Shown here: in pieces, positions 5,797 to 12,770 of the stretch
Numbering within the stretch: position 1 is the first letter of the stretch
How the letters are laid out: the number at the start of each line of letters is the position of its first letter
Assembly: GCA_021828425.1 (NCBI GenBank)
Contig: JAKARN010000020.1
Span: forward strand, 1 to 12,770
DNA: 12,770 bases
Direction of reading: 5' to 3'
Source: Pseudomonadota bacterium
Lineage (GTDB): Bacteria; Pseudomonadota; Gammaproteobacteria; JAKAQQ01
Translations under genes and position numbers: made by a program
Notes under the pieces: generated by a model
The model's database searches: none
Told to the model about the DNA's origin: nothing
The model's input: the letters and a program-made list of their open reading frames with translations, nothing else

Positions 5797-7557
5797 CTAA
5801 GTGCTGATCACCCGGTCGATTTCCTCGAGGGTGGTGATGCCCTGGATCACTTTCTCGAGTCCGGACCGCCGGAGATCCCAGATGCCTTCCTTGCGCGCCT
5901 GGGCCGCCAGGGCGATGGCATTGGCCCCCTCCATCATGAGGGCGGACATGTCCTCGGAGATCGGGAAGACCTGGTAGACACCGGTCCGGCCACGGTAGCC
6001 CAGCTGGCAGTCCTCGCAGCCGGCCGGGTTGGCGTGGTAGAGCTTCTGCACCCGGGTCGCCACATCCTCCGGCAGATGCGCCTCCGCCAGCATGGCCGGG
6101 GTCGGCGTATACGGTTTCCGGCAATGCTCGCACAGGCGGCGGGCCAGACGTTGCGAAATGATGAGGCAGATGGAACTCGCGACCGAGTAGGCGGGAACCC
6201 CCATGTCGAGGAGCCGGGTCAGGGTCTGCGGGGCGTCATTGGTATGCAGCGTGGACAGGACGAGATGCCCGGTCTGGGCCGCCTTGACGGCAATTTCGGC
6301 CGTTTCCTGGTCGCGGATCTCGCCCACCAGGATCACATCCGGATCCTGGCGCAGGAAGGCGCGCAGGGCCTCGGCAAAGCCGAAATGCAGACGCGGCTGG
6401 ACGTTGACCTGGTTGATCCCGACCAGCTGGATTTCCACGGGATCCTCGGCGGTGCTGATGTTGCGCTCGATCGTGTTGAGCTGGTTGATGCCCGCATACA
6501 TGGTCACGGTCTTGCCGCTGCCGGTCGGTCCCGTCACCAGGATCATCCCCTGGGTCCGGGCCAGGGCACGGAGGTAAGCCTGCTCCTGGTGGGGTTCGAA
6601 GCCCAGGGCTTTGATGCCGACCTGGGCCATGCCGGGATCGAGGACCCGCATCACGATCTTCTCGCCATGCACGGTGGGGATGCTGCTCACGCGGAAGTCG
6701 AGGGCCCGGTTGGCGCTCACGTGGATCCGGACCTTGCCGTCCTGGGGCATGCGACGCTCGTCCGTCCGGAGCTGTGCGCGAACCTTGAGGCAGGCCACGA
6801 TCCGGTCCTTCGACTGGATGGGGGGATGGTTGTAATCGGTCAGGATCCCGTCGATCCGGAGCCGGACCCGGTAGAAGGTCTCGTACGGCTCGAAATGGAT
6901 GTCGGAGGCGCCTTTCTGGATGGCATGGAGCAGGGTTTTCTTGACGAAGCGGACGATCGGTTCCTCATCCGTGACTTCCTGTCCCACATCGAAGTTCGGG
7001 GTCGCCAGCTCCGCGTTCGAATCGAAGTCCACATCGTCCAGGAAGTTGCCCTCATCGGGCGAGAGATTGGATCCGAAGGAACCGGCATCGGCATAGGCCC
7101 GCTCGAGTGCCTTGATGAGCTTGTCGTGTTCAACGAGAACCGGAACCACCTCGAGGCTCGTCCGGAAACGGATCTCGTCGATCCCGCGGTGGTGGGTGAG
7201 ATCGGAGACCGCGACGTACAGGCGCTTTCCGCGCCGGAAGAAGGGGAGGGAGAAGGTCGCGCGGATGACGCGTTCCTCGCCCAGCTGGAGGCACTCGGGA
7301 TCGACCACGAGGGCGGAGGCGTCCAGAAGCGGCGTGTCGAAATGCTGGGACAGGGCGAGGGCCAGCTCGGCGGGAGGAACCTTGACCGTCTCCACGAGGC
7401 TCGCGATGAGCGTCATGCGTCGACGCCGTCCGTCCCCCTCGACCTGCCGGGCCTGGGTCTCGGTCAGAAGACTGCGCGCAATCAGGAACTGCAGGAACGG
7501 ACCCAGGCCGGATTCGTTCGGGTGGGGTGTGGATTGCGGTGCGGTTTGAGTGACCAT
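5797..7557 (-). CDS. pilB: Type IV pilus assembly ATPase PilB
   Basis: PilB is the hexameric cytoplasmic ATPase that powers pilus extension. The 586 residues show an N-terminal MshEN/T2SSE_N region (about 60-150), an acidic linker (165-200), then the motor: the SDIHFEP Asp box at 219-225, Walker A G343-PTGSGKT350, Walker B DPDVILVGEIRD with E413, and the His box GHLVLSTLHTNDA at 430-442. A zinc site is formed by C476-x2-C479 and C514-x2-C517. All functional motifs are intact. The ATG at 7557 is preceded by a G-run (GGGGGG) as ribosome-binding site; the frame is open further upstream, but that part lies in the intergenic region. It is first in the operon, and no pilA lies upstream in this window. 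Confidence 0.97.
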   Translation of the reverse strand: MVTQTAPQSTPHPNESGLGPFLQFLIARSLLTETQARQVEGDGRRRRMTLIASLVETVKVPPAELALALSQHFDTPLLDASALVVDPECLQLGEERVIRATFSLPFFRRGKRLYVAVSDLTHHRGIDEIRFRTSLEVVPVLVEHDKLIKALERAYADAGSFGSNLSPDEGNFLDDVDFDSNAELATPNFDVGQEVTDEEPIVRFVKKTLLHAIQKGASDIHFEPYETFYRVRLRIDGILTDYNHPPIQSKDRIVACLKVRAQLRTDERRMPQDGKVRIHVSANRALDFRVSSIPTVHGEKIVMRVLDPGMAQVGIKALGFEPHQEQAYLRALARTQGMILVTGPTGSGKTVTMYAGINQLNTIERNISTAEDPVEIQLVGINQVNVQPRLHFGFAEALRAFLRQDPDVILVGEIRDQETAEIAVKAAQTGHLVLSTLHTNDAPQTLTRLLDMGVPAYSVASSICLIISQRLARRLCEHCRKPYTPTPAMLAEAHLPEDVATRVQKLYHANPAGCEDCQLGYRGRTGVYQVFPISEDMSALMMEGANAIALAAQARKEGIWDLRRSGLEKVIQGITTLEEIDRVIST

Positions 7558-7611
7558 GACCCCCCATTTCGGCCGGTCCGCGTCGGTTGAGCCCGGCCCT
7601 TTCAGCCCGGG

Positions 7612-7620
7612 ATCATAGCA
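7612..7620 (-). promoter_or_regulatory. Candidate extended -10 promoter for pilB
   Basis: On the minus strand TGCTATGAT forms an extended -10 (TGn plus TATGAT). The initiation point would be near 7605, giving a leader of about 48 bases before the pilB ATG. No -35 box is recognisable at 17 bases, which is common for extended -10 promoters. In the leader, AGCCCGG (plus strand) occurs twice 14 bases apart, at 7590-7596 and 7604-7610, which could be a protein-binding site. No sigma-54 motif was seen. Confidence 0.45.
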
Positions 7621-7661
7621 CGCCTCGACCGGGGGGCGGGCGGACCACGTGCGGCCCGTAT

Positions 7662-7681
7662 TTCCCCTATCATGCGGGGAA
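7662..7681 (+). promoter_or_regulatory. Inverted repeat around a candidate -10 box upstream of the GT2 gene
   Basis: TTCCCC at 7662-7667 and GGGGAA at 7676-7681 form a perfect 6-base inverted repeat. Its 8-base spacer contains TATCAT (7668-7673), a five-of-six match to the -10 consensus. Initiation near 7680 would leave about 20 bases before the GTG at 7700. No -35 box is evident. This could be a repressor site over the promoter, or a leader hairpin if transcription starts further upstream. Confidence 0.35.
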
Positions 7682-7689
7682 CTCCACAC

Positions 7690-7702
7690 GGAGTCTGCCG
7701 TG
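7690..7702 (+). promoter_or_regulatory. Ribosome-binding site and GTG start of the GT2 gene
   Basis: GGAG at 7690-7693 with 6 bases to GTG at 7700 favours this start over an in-frame GTG at 7649, which lies before the inverted repeat and would add an unlikely N-terminus. Confidence 0.6.
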
Positions 7703-8575
7703 GGCGGATCGTCGAACTTCCGGCTGAGCATCATTCTGCCGGCCCGCAATGAAGCCCCGGTGCTGGCGGAACTCCTGCCCCGCATCCGGACGCTCCATCC
7801 CGCAGCCGAGCTCCTCGTCGTGGACGACGGATCGACGGACTCGACCGCGGCCGTGGCGGCCGATGCGGGGGCCCGGGTGATCCGGCATCCGCATTCGCTC
7901 GGCAACGGGGCCGCCGTCAAGTCCGGTGCCCGCGCGGCCACGGGCAGCCACCTGGTCTTTTTGGATGCCGATGGACAGCACCCGCCCGAGGACATCTCCC
8001 GTCTCCTCGAATCCCTGGAGGAGGGTTATGCGATGGCCGTGGGCGCGCGTGACGCCGGGTCCCAGCAGAACGGATTGCGGGCGGTGGCCAACCTCGTCTA
8101 CAACTGGCTCGCGAGCTGGATGGTCGGCCAGAGGGTCCGGGACCTCACCTCCGGTTTCCGGGCCGTCCACGCCGAGACCTTTAGGCGCTTCCTGTACCTC
8201 CTGCCGAACGGTTTTTCCTATCCCACGACCATCACGATGGCCTTCTTCAGGGCCGGCTACCCGGTGGACTACGTGCCCTTCCATGCCCCGTCCCGCAAGG
8301 CCAACCGGAGCCATCTGCGCCCGTTCCGCGACGGGGCCAAGTTCTTCCTGATCATTTTCCGGATCGGTGTGCTCTACTCCCCGCTCAAGCTCTTCCTGCC
8401 CGTGAGTGCCATCCTGTTTCTCCTGGGCTGTGCCCGTTATACCGACACCTACCTCACCTCCGGTATCCTGACCAACATGAGCGTTCTGCTCTGGATCACC
8501 TCCGTGATCACCTTCCTGATCGGTCTCGTCTCGGAACAGATCACGGCCCTGCTCTACCGTGACTCCGCGGCCTGA
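7700..8575 (+). CDS. GT2 family glycosyltransferase, polyprenyl-phosphate sugar synthase-like
   Basis: The protein has 291 residues. The GT-A fold comprises SIILPARNEAPVL (10-22), the nucleotide-binding V41-D-D-G44 (VVDDGSTDSTA), the metal-binding D89-A-D91-GQHP, and TSGFRAV at 150-156, all as in the DPM1/DPM3-like GT2 branch. Two C-terminal membrane segments follow (about 228-245 and 260-280). This architecture is typical of enzymes that transfer a sugar from a nucleotide donor to undecaprenyl phosphate at the inner membrane; the sugar cannot be read from the sequence. It overlaps the next glycosyltransferase gene by 17 bases, forming a two-gene operon divergent from pilB. A lipid-linked sugar made here could feed the GT-C protein encoded at 9744-11678 (inference). 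Another possible acceptor is an exopolysaccharide intermediate. Confidence 0.88.
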   Translation: MGGSSNFRLSIILPARNEAPVLAELLPRIRTLHPAAELLVVDDGSTDSTAAVAADAGARVIRHPHSLGNGAAVKSGARAATGSHLVFLDADGQHPPEDISRLLESLEEGYAMAVGARDAGSQQNGLRAVANLVYNWLASWMVGQRVRDLTSGFRAVHAETFRRFLYLLPNGFSYPTTITMAFFRAGYPVDYVPFHAPSRKANRSHLRPFRDGAKFFLIIFRIGVLYSPLKLFLPVSAILFLLGCARYTDTYLTSGILTNMSVLLWITSVITFLIGLVSEQITALLYRDSAA

Positions 8576-9740
8576 TCCCGCCGCCGGCCCGGCCCCGCTC
8601 CTCATCGTCACCCGCAACTTTCCGCCGGTGATCGGCGGCATCGAGCGGGTCGTGGCGGAGGCGGCCCGGGCCCTCACCCCCCACTTCCGGGTGGTGGTGG
8701 TCGGGCCGGCGGGCGGCGAGACTGGACTGGATCCGGGGATCGATTACCGGCCGGTGGCCCCCGTGCCCGTGCCCCGTTTTTTCCGGATGACGCGGCAGCT
8801 CGCGGCCCGGATCGGCCGTGACCTCAGGCCCGTGGCCGTGCTCGCCGGCAGTGGGGTCATGGCCCCGGCCGCGCGGGCAGCGGCCCGGGCCGCCGGCTGC
8901 CCCGCCTGGGCCTTGGTGCACGGCCTCGATGTGACGATGCGCCATCCCCTGTACCGGGTTTTCTTCGTCCCCTCGATCCGCCGCCTCGACGGCGTATTGG
9001 CGAACAGCCGGGCGACCGCGCGGGCGGCCTGCCGCCTGGGTGTTCCGGCGGCGCGGATCAGCCCGATCGCACTCGGCGTGGACCGGCCGGAATGGCCGCC
9101 GCCGGAAGACATCCGGGGGCGGGTCCGGCGGCGGTGGGGCGTGCCTGCGGAGGCGCGGTTGCTCCTCTTCGTGGGACGGCTCACCGTGCGCAAGGGCATC
9201 GGTCCCTTCATCGAGAACGTGCTGGCGCCCCTGGTCGCGGCCGATCCCGGCATCCATCTCGCGGTCGTGGGATCGGCCCCCGAGCTGGCGCTCGGGCGGG
9301 TCGCGGTCCGTCCGGAGGACCTCAGGCGCCGGGCGGGCCGGGCCGGGGTCGGCGCGCACCTGCATCTGGTGGGTCCCTTGACCGGAAGGCCGCTCGATGA
9401 GGCTTATTTTGCCTCCGATCTCTTCGTGTTCCCCGTTCTGGAACGAGCCGGTGACATGGAAGGTTTCGGTCTCGTGGCCCTCGAGGCGGCGGCGCATGGG
9501 CTTGCGACGGTGGCCTTTGCGACCGGGGGGATACCCGATGCGGTTTCGGATCCCGAAAGCGGTGACCTCGTGCCGCCCGGGGATTATGGTGCGATGGGTG
9601 AGGCCATCCGCCGGCGTCTCGCCCAGGATCCCGGGGTGCGGGGGCGGGCGGCGTGGTGTTTTGCCGGCGAACGCAGCTGGGCCCGATTCGCCTCCGAACT
9701 GCTCGCCTGGATACGCGTGCGACTGCCGCCCGGGATCTGA
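8559..9740 (+). CDS. GT4 family glycosyltransferase
   Basis: This is a 393-residue GT-B retaining glycosyltransferase. The N-terminal domain opens LLIVTRNFPPVIGGIERVV (residues 14-32) with the glycine-rich acceptor loop, and has HGLD at 121-124 and ANS at 148-150. The C-terminal domain opens LFVGRLTVRKG (203-213) and holds the EX7E motif E301-GFGLVAL-E309, then the GGIPDAV loop typical of GT4 enzymes. There is no signal peptide or membrane span, so it acts on the cytoplasmic side. The likely GTG start at 8559 lies inside the end of the GT2 gene, with no strong ribosome-binding site, so coupled translation is probable. The sequence is very GC-rich and rich in Arg and Ala. Donor and acceptor are unknown; building of a surface glycan or lipid-linked oligosaccharide is likely. 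Confidence 0.9.
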   Translation: MTPRPDPAAGPAPLLIVTRNFPPVIGGIERVVAEAARALTPHFRVVVVGPAGGETGLDPGIDYRPVAPVPVPRFFRMTRQLAARIGRDLRPVAVLAGSGVMAPAARAAARAAGCPAWALVHGLDVTMRHPLYRVFFVPSIRRLDGVLANSRATARAACRLGVPAARISPIALGVDRPEWPPPEDIRGRVRRRWGVPAEARLLLFVGRLTVRKGIGPFIENVLAPLVAADPGIHLAVVGSAPELALGRVAVRPEDLRRRAGRAGVGAHLHLVGPLTGRPLDEAYFASDLFVFPVLERAGDMEGFGLVALEAAAHGLATVAFATGGIPDAVSDPESGDLVPPGDYGAMGEAIRRRLAQDPGVRGRAAWCFAGERSWARFASELLAWIRVRLPPGI

Positions 9741-9743
9741 CGC

Positions 9744-11678
9744 TCAGGCCCGCGGGAGTCGAGCGTCGAGCCTTTGGACCAGGGATTCAAAAACCGGTTT
9801 GAGAGACGGGGCCGATCCGAGTTGGGTTCGCGCCCGGGCGAGCCAGGCGCCGGCCTGCCGCCGCCGGCCGTGGGCCAGAAGCCAGCGGGCACCGAGCAGC
9901 CACGGCACGGGGGTTGTGCCGCGGGCCTGGGCGGCGCGCCTGAGATCGGCGAGTGCGGGTCCGAGCCCACCCGTGCGTTCATTTTCATAGCCTGAATAGA
10001 TCCAGACCAGAAACCGGTTGTGCTCGCGCATGCGACGCGCGTGGGTGGCCCGGGCGAGCAGGACCCTGATCCGCGATGCGGGATAACGGCATCGACCGGT
10101 GAGTCCGAGGATGGCGAGCCGGGTGAGGGCATTGATCGGGTAGGTGGACAGGTGGAGGGCGTGGGCGGGGATGAGGCGGGCTCCGGGCTGGCCGGCCGGG
10201 AGCCGGTGGTGGATCTCGCAGCGGTAGACCTCCGCCTGGAGTCCGGCCCCGACGATGCCGGAGCGGTCGAGGAGACGGATCGCCCGGCGGGTCTCCCCCC
10301 GCGCCTCGTCAGCCGCAGCCAGCCCGGAAACCGCGATCGTTGAATGGGGATGCTCGCGGACGCCGCTTTGGTAGAGGCGGAGGGGGCTGCTCCAGAGCCC
10401 GGCCTGCTGGAAGGTCAGGACCAGGAACACGGACCAGACCGGCAGGGGGGCAAGACCCCGGATCCCGGGGGTCCGTCCGGGTCCGGTCCGCTTCCGGATC
10501 GCGGCTTCGAGCAGCCACAGAAGATCGGCGGCGGCGAGGAGGAGGCCGAAGAGCGGCAGGTAGTTCCGGTGGACGAACATGAGGTCCAAGGGGATGAAGG
10601 TCGACTCCAGGAACTGACCGATCAGGAACCAGGCGATGCCGAAGGTGAGGAGCGGGCGTTTTTTATGGACGGCGAGAGCCAGGGCGAGGAGGCCGGCCAG
10701 GGCGAGGAGGGCCACAATCGTGGTGGGCGGGTTCAGGAGCCCGGTGGAGAGCCGGATGTCGTCGTGGAAGAAACTGACCCGTGCGGGGGTCGGCCAGAAG
10801 GGCATGACGAGATAACGGATGAGGACCCGGGACTCGGTCATGAGTCGTTCCGGGAAGGTGAAGCGGCGGCCCTTGTAGCCATCGATGATGAAGGAGCGGT
10901 CGATCAGGGCCCACGCGAAAAGACCGAGCGCGAGCGCGGTCAGGATCCCGTAGTACCCGCCGAGGAGACGCCGGATCGCCCGGCTGCCGCGAAAGCGGAA
11001 GAAGAGGAGTTCCGCGACGAGCGCCAGAACCGGTGACAGGGCCCCGTTTTCCTTGCTGAACACGGCGAGGAGCGGAAAGAGGATGAGGCCCGCGAGAAGG
11101 GCGGGGAGGGCCGGCTGGTTCTCCAGATTCCGGCACCGTGCCTCGCAGTAGCACCAGAGTGCCGCCAGGCTGAAGAGCGCGGAGAGGATGGCCATGCGCT
11201 GGACGGTATAGAGCACCGTGGCCACCTGCAGGGGTTCGGCCAGGAAGAAGGCGCCGATCCAGAACCCGGCGAGTGCCGCTCCTCTGCGGCTGGCCCCGGC
11301 CAGGCGGAACAGGCGGCGGGCGAGGAGGCCGGCCAGCGTGCCCGCGATGAGGTGCAGGCCCAGGTTCGTGAGGTTGAGGGCGAGGAGGCTTCCGGGCCAG
11401 AGCAGCCGGTCGAGCCAGAAAGTCCACATGCTGACGGGGCGGCCGAGCGGCCCACTCGAGCTCCAGAACGGGTGGAGGAGCCTCCGGCGTCCGAGATAGG
11501 GTCCGAGAACGGGCGCGTCGTCATAGATCAGGATGCCTTGAAGTCCCGGCACGTAGGCCAGGACCGTGAGCAGGCCGGCAGTGGCCCAGGCCAGGATCCA
11601 GAAGCGGCGGGCGGGGGATTTGCCCACCGGGCTGGCCGCCTCCGGGAGCGGCCCGGTCCCGGCTTCAGCCCGCCTCAT
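9744..11678 (-). CDS. GT-C type membrane glycosyltransferase with helical-repeat tail (TMTC/TfpW-like)
   Basis: The 644-residue integral membrane protein has about ten hydrophobic segments up to residue 430, then a soluble helical, degenerate TPR-like tail (430-644). Family signatures in order: I51-YDD54 in the first periplasmic loop (the GT-C acidic pair), GRPVSM at 79-84, EPLQVATVLYTVQRM at 148-162, SKENG at 208-212, FFHDD at 303-307 and HRNYLP at 370-375. I recall these from bacterial TMTC-like proteins, including those linked to type IV pilin glycosylation. Residue 148 is Glu where the related proteins I recall have His (HPLQ). Such enzymes use polyprenyl-phosphate sugars and act outside the cytoplasmic membrane. 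The ATG at 11678 overlaps the mutase gene end by 14 bases. Its stop codon converges on the GT4 gene with 3 bases between. Substrate assignment is inference. Confidence 0.8.
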   Translation of the reverse strand: MRRAEAGTGPLPEAASPVGKSPARRFWILAWATAGLLTVLAYVPGLQGILIYDDAPVLGPYLGRRRLLHPFWSSSGPLGRPVSMWTFWLDRLLWPGSLLALNLTNLGLHLIAGTLAGLLARRLFRLAGASRRGAALAGFWIGAFFLAEPLQVATVLYTVQRMAILSALFSLAALWCYCEARCRNLENQPALPALLAGLILFPLLAVFSKENGALSPVLALVAELLFFRFRGSRAIRRLLGGYYGILTALALGLFAWALIDRSFIIDGYKGRRFTFPERLMTESRVLIRYLVMPFWPTPARVSFFHDDIRLSTGLLNPPTTIVALLALAGLLALALAVHKKRPLLTFGIAWFLIGQFLESTFIPLDLMFVHRNYLPLFGLLLAAADLLWLLEAAIRKRTGPGRTPGIRGLAPLPVWSVFLVLTFQQAGLWSSPLRLYQSGVREHPHSTIAVSGLAAADEARGETRRAIRLLDRSGIVGAGLQAEVYRCEIHHRLPAGQPGARLIPAHALHLSTYPINALTRLAILGLTGRCRYPASRIRVLLARATHARRMREHNRFLVWIYSGYENERTGGLGPALADLRRAAQARGTTPVPWLLGARWLLAHGRRRQAGAWLARARTQLGSAPSLKPVFESLVQRLDARLPRA

Positions 11679-12770
11679 CCCGTTCCAGCTCGCGCAGGAG
11701 AGTGGCCGTCATCCGGACGAGCAGGCGGGGGTCGTGACGGGTCTCGAGATTGAGGCGGAGCAGGGACTCGGTATTCGAGGAACGCAGGTTGAAGCGCCAG
11801 TTTTCGTGCTCGATGGAGAGCCCGTCGGTGGTATCGACCGACCGGGCGGTCGGACTGTATTGCTCGGCGATGCGGCCGAGGGTGGCGGCCGGATCACGGA
11901 CCTTCCGGTTGATTTCGCCACTCACGGGATAGCGGGTGATGCGGTCCTCGACCAGCTGGGACAGCGACCGGTTGGACTCGCTCATGATCCGGGCGAGGAG
12001 GAGCCAGGGCGCCATCCCGCTGTCGCAGTAGAAGAAATCCCGGAAGTAGTGGTGGCCGCTCATCTCGCCGCCGTAGAGCGCATCCTCCCGGCGCATCGCC
12101 TCCTTGATGAAGGCGTGTCCGGACCGGGTGCAGAGTGTCCGTCCCCCCGCGGCCTCGACGATCTCGCGCGTGTTCCAGACCAGGCGGGGATCATGGACGA
12201 TGAGACCGTCCGGGGATCGGGCCAGGAGGTGGGCGGCAAACAATCCCACGAGATAGTAGCTCTCGATGAAGCGGCCGGTCTCGTCGTAGAAGAAACACCG
12301 GTCGGCATCCCCGTCCCAGGCCAGTCCGAGATCGGCTCCCGTGGCCCGGACGAGCTGGGCGGTCTCGCTCCGGTTCTCCGGCAGCAGCGGATTCGGGACT
12401 CCGTGCGGAAATCGTCCATCCGGCCGTTCGTGGAGCCACGTCCATTCGTAGCCGAAACGGCCGGCCAGCTCGCGGACGAGGGGACCGGCCATGCCGTTTC
12501 CGGCATTGGCCACGATCCGGAGGGGGCGCGGGCTGGGCGTGCCGAAGTGCTGGGTGAGATAGCCAGCCAGCGGGGCGCGGATGTCGATTCGCCGGCGGGT
12601 GCCGGGCGAGGCCGGTTGGCGGTCGGGCAGGGCGAGGCGGGAGGCGATTTCCGGAAGGCCCGTCTCGGCACTGATCGGCTGGGCGTCCTTCCGGACCAGT
12701 TTGAAGCCGTTGTCGGAAGCCGGGTTGTGGCTCGCCGTGACCATGATGCCGCCATCCAGTCCGAAGGCAA
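11665..12770 (-). CDS. Phosphomannomutase/phosphoglucomutase, C-terminal part (N-terminus beyond right edge)
   Basis: This alpha-D-phosphohexomutase interconverts mannose- or glucose-6-phosphate and the 1-phosphate, supplying precursors for nucleotide sugars. The visible 368 residues begin just before the active-site serine loop GIMVTASHNP (catalytic Ser codon at 12732-12730). The metal loop D144-GDADR149 (numbered from the Met codon at 12744) follows, then the sugar-binding loop GGEMSGHHYFRD (225-236) and the phosphate-binding RSSNTESLLRLN (321-332). About 90 N-terminal residues lie past the window edge. All catalytic loops are intact. Sequence resembles CpsG/ManB/AlgC-type enzymes; whether it prefers mannose, glucose or both cannot be told. 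It overlaps the GT-C gene by 14 bases, forming one transcription unit, consistent with making the sugar donor for the glycosyltransferases here. Confidence 0.93.
   Translation of the reverse strand, partial: AFGLDGGIMVTASHNPASDNGFKLVRKDAQPISAETGLPEIASRLALPDRQPASPGTRRRIDIRAPLAGYLTQHFGTPSPRPLRIVANAGNGMAGPLVRELAGRFGYEWTWLHERPDGRFPHGVPNPLLPENRSETAQLVRATGADLGLAWDGDADRCFFYDETGRFIESYYLVGLFAAHLLARSPDGLIVHDPRLVWNTREIVEAAGGRTLCTRSGHAFIKEAMRREDALYGGEMSGHHYFRDFFYCDSGMAPWLLLARIMSESNRSLSQLVEDRITRYPVSGEINRKVRDPAATLGRIAEQYSPTARSVDTTDGLSIEHENWRFNLRSSNTESLLRLNLETRHDPRLLVRMTATLLRELERDEAG

Noticed and set aside
5410..7590. A 726-codon open frame on the plus strand
   Set aside because: It lies antisense to pilC and pilB, whose products match their families end to end. 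The frame is His/Asp/Gly-rich with no recognisable domain, as expected from a GC-rich antisense shadow.
7646..7651. CACGTG palindrome as a regulator site
   Set aside because: A single 6-base palindrome is expected by chance and has no partner site nearby.
7670..8677. A 335-codon open frame on the minus strand
   Set aside because: Antisense to the GT2 gene, of low-complexity composition and without motifs.

Overview
The window comes from a GC-rich proteobacterium, most likely a gammaproteobacterium. The best evidence is the gene order pilB-pilC-pilD-coaE-zapD-yacG on the minus strand, a conserved gammaproteobacterial arrangement; zapD is itself largely restricted to beta- and gammaproteobacteria. 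The genus cannot be told from the sequence. No tRNA, rRNA, CRISPR array, transposase or integrase was seen.

Layout. Positions 1-532 (minus) hold the N-terminal part of an unrecognised exported protein that runs off the left edge. After a 332-base non-coding stretch, 865-1903 (plus) carries a two-gene MNT/HEPN toxin-antitoxin-type module: a winged-helix/nucleotidyltransferase fusion overlapping a HEPN-domain protein. Positions 1999-7557 (minus) are the pilB-pilC-pilD-coaE-zapD-yacG operon, which encodes the type IV pilus assembly ATPase, platform protein and prepilin peptidase, then dephospho-CoA kinase, a cell-division factor and a gyrase-inhibitor-type zinc protein. A 142-base divergent promoter region (7558-7699) separates pilB from a plus-strand pair of glycosyltransferases, GT2 at 7700-8575 and GT4 at 8559-9740. 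These converge, with 3 bases between stop codons, on a minus-strand pair: a phosphomannomutase/phosphoglucomutase (11665 to the right edge) overlapping a GT-C-type integral membrane protein with a helical-repeat tail (9744-11678).

How the genes may work together. The mutase can make sugar-1-phosphate, the GT2 enzyme resembles polyprenyl-phosphate sugar synthases, and the GT-C protein resembles the TMTC/TfpW-like enzymes that use lipid-linked sugars. Next to pilBCD this suggests a pilin or surface-protein glycosylation locus. That is inference from family resemblance and position.

Most notable observation. The MNT/HEPN module is bracketed by a 39-base imperfect direct repeat (684-722 and 2008-2046; 32 of 39 identical, first 16 bases identical). 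The right copy is the 3' end of yacG, and the left copy still encodes a yacG-like tail with a stop codon at the aligned position. This looks like an att-type scar of a roughly 1.3-kb island inserted at the 3' end of yacG. The left 2 kb also look less GC-rich than the rest.
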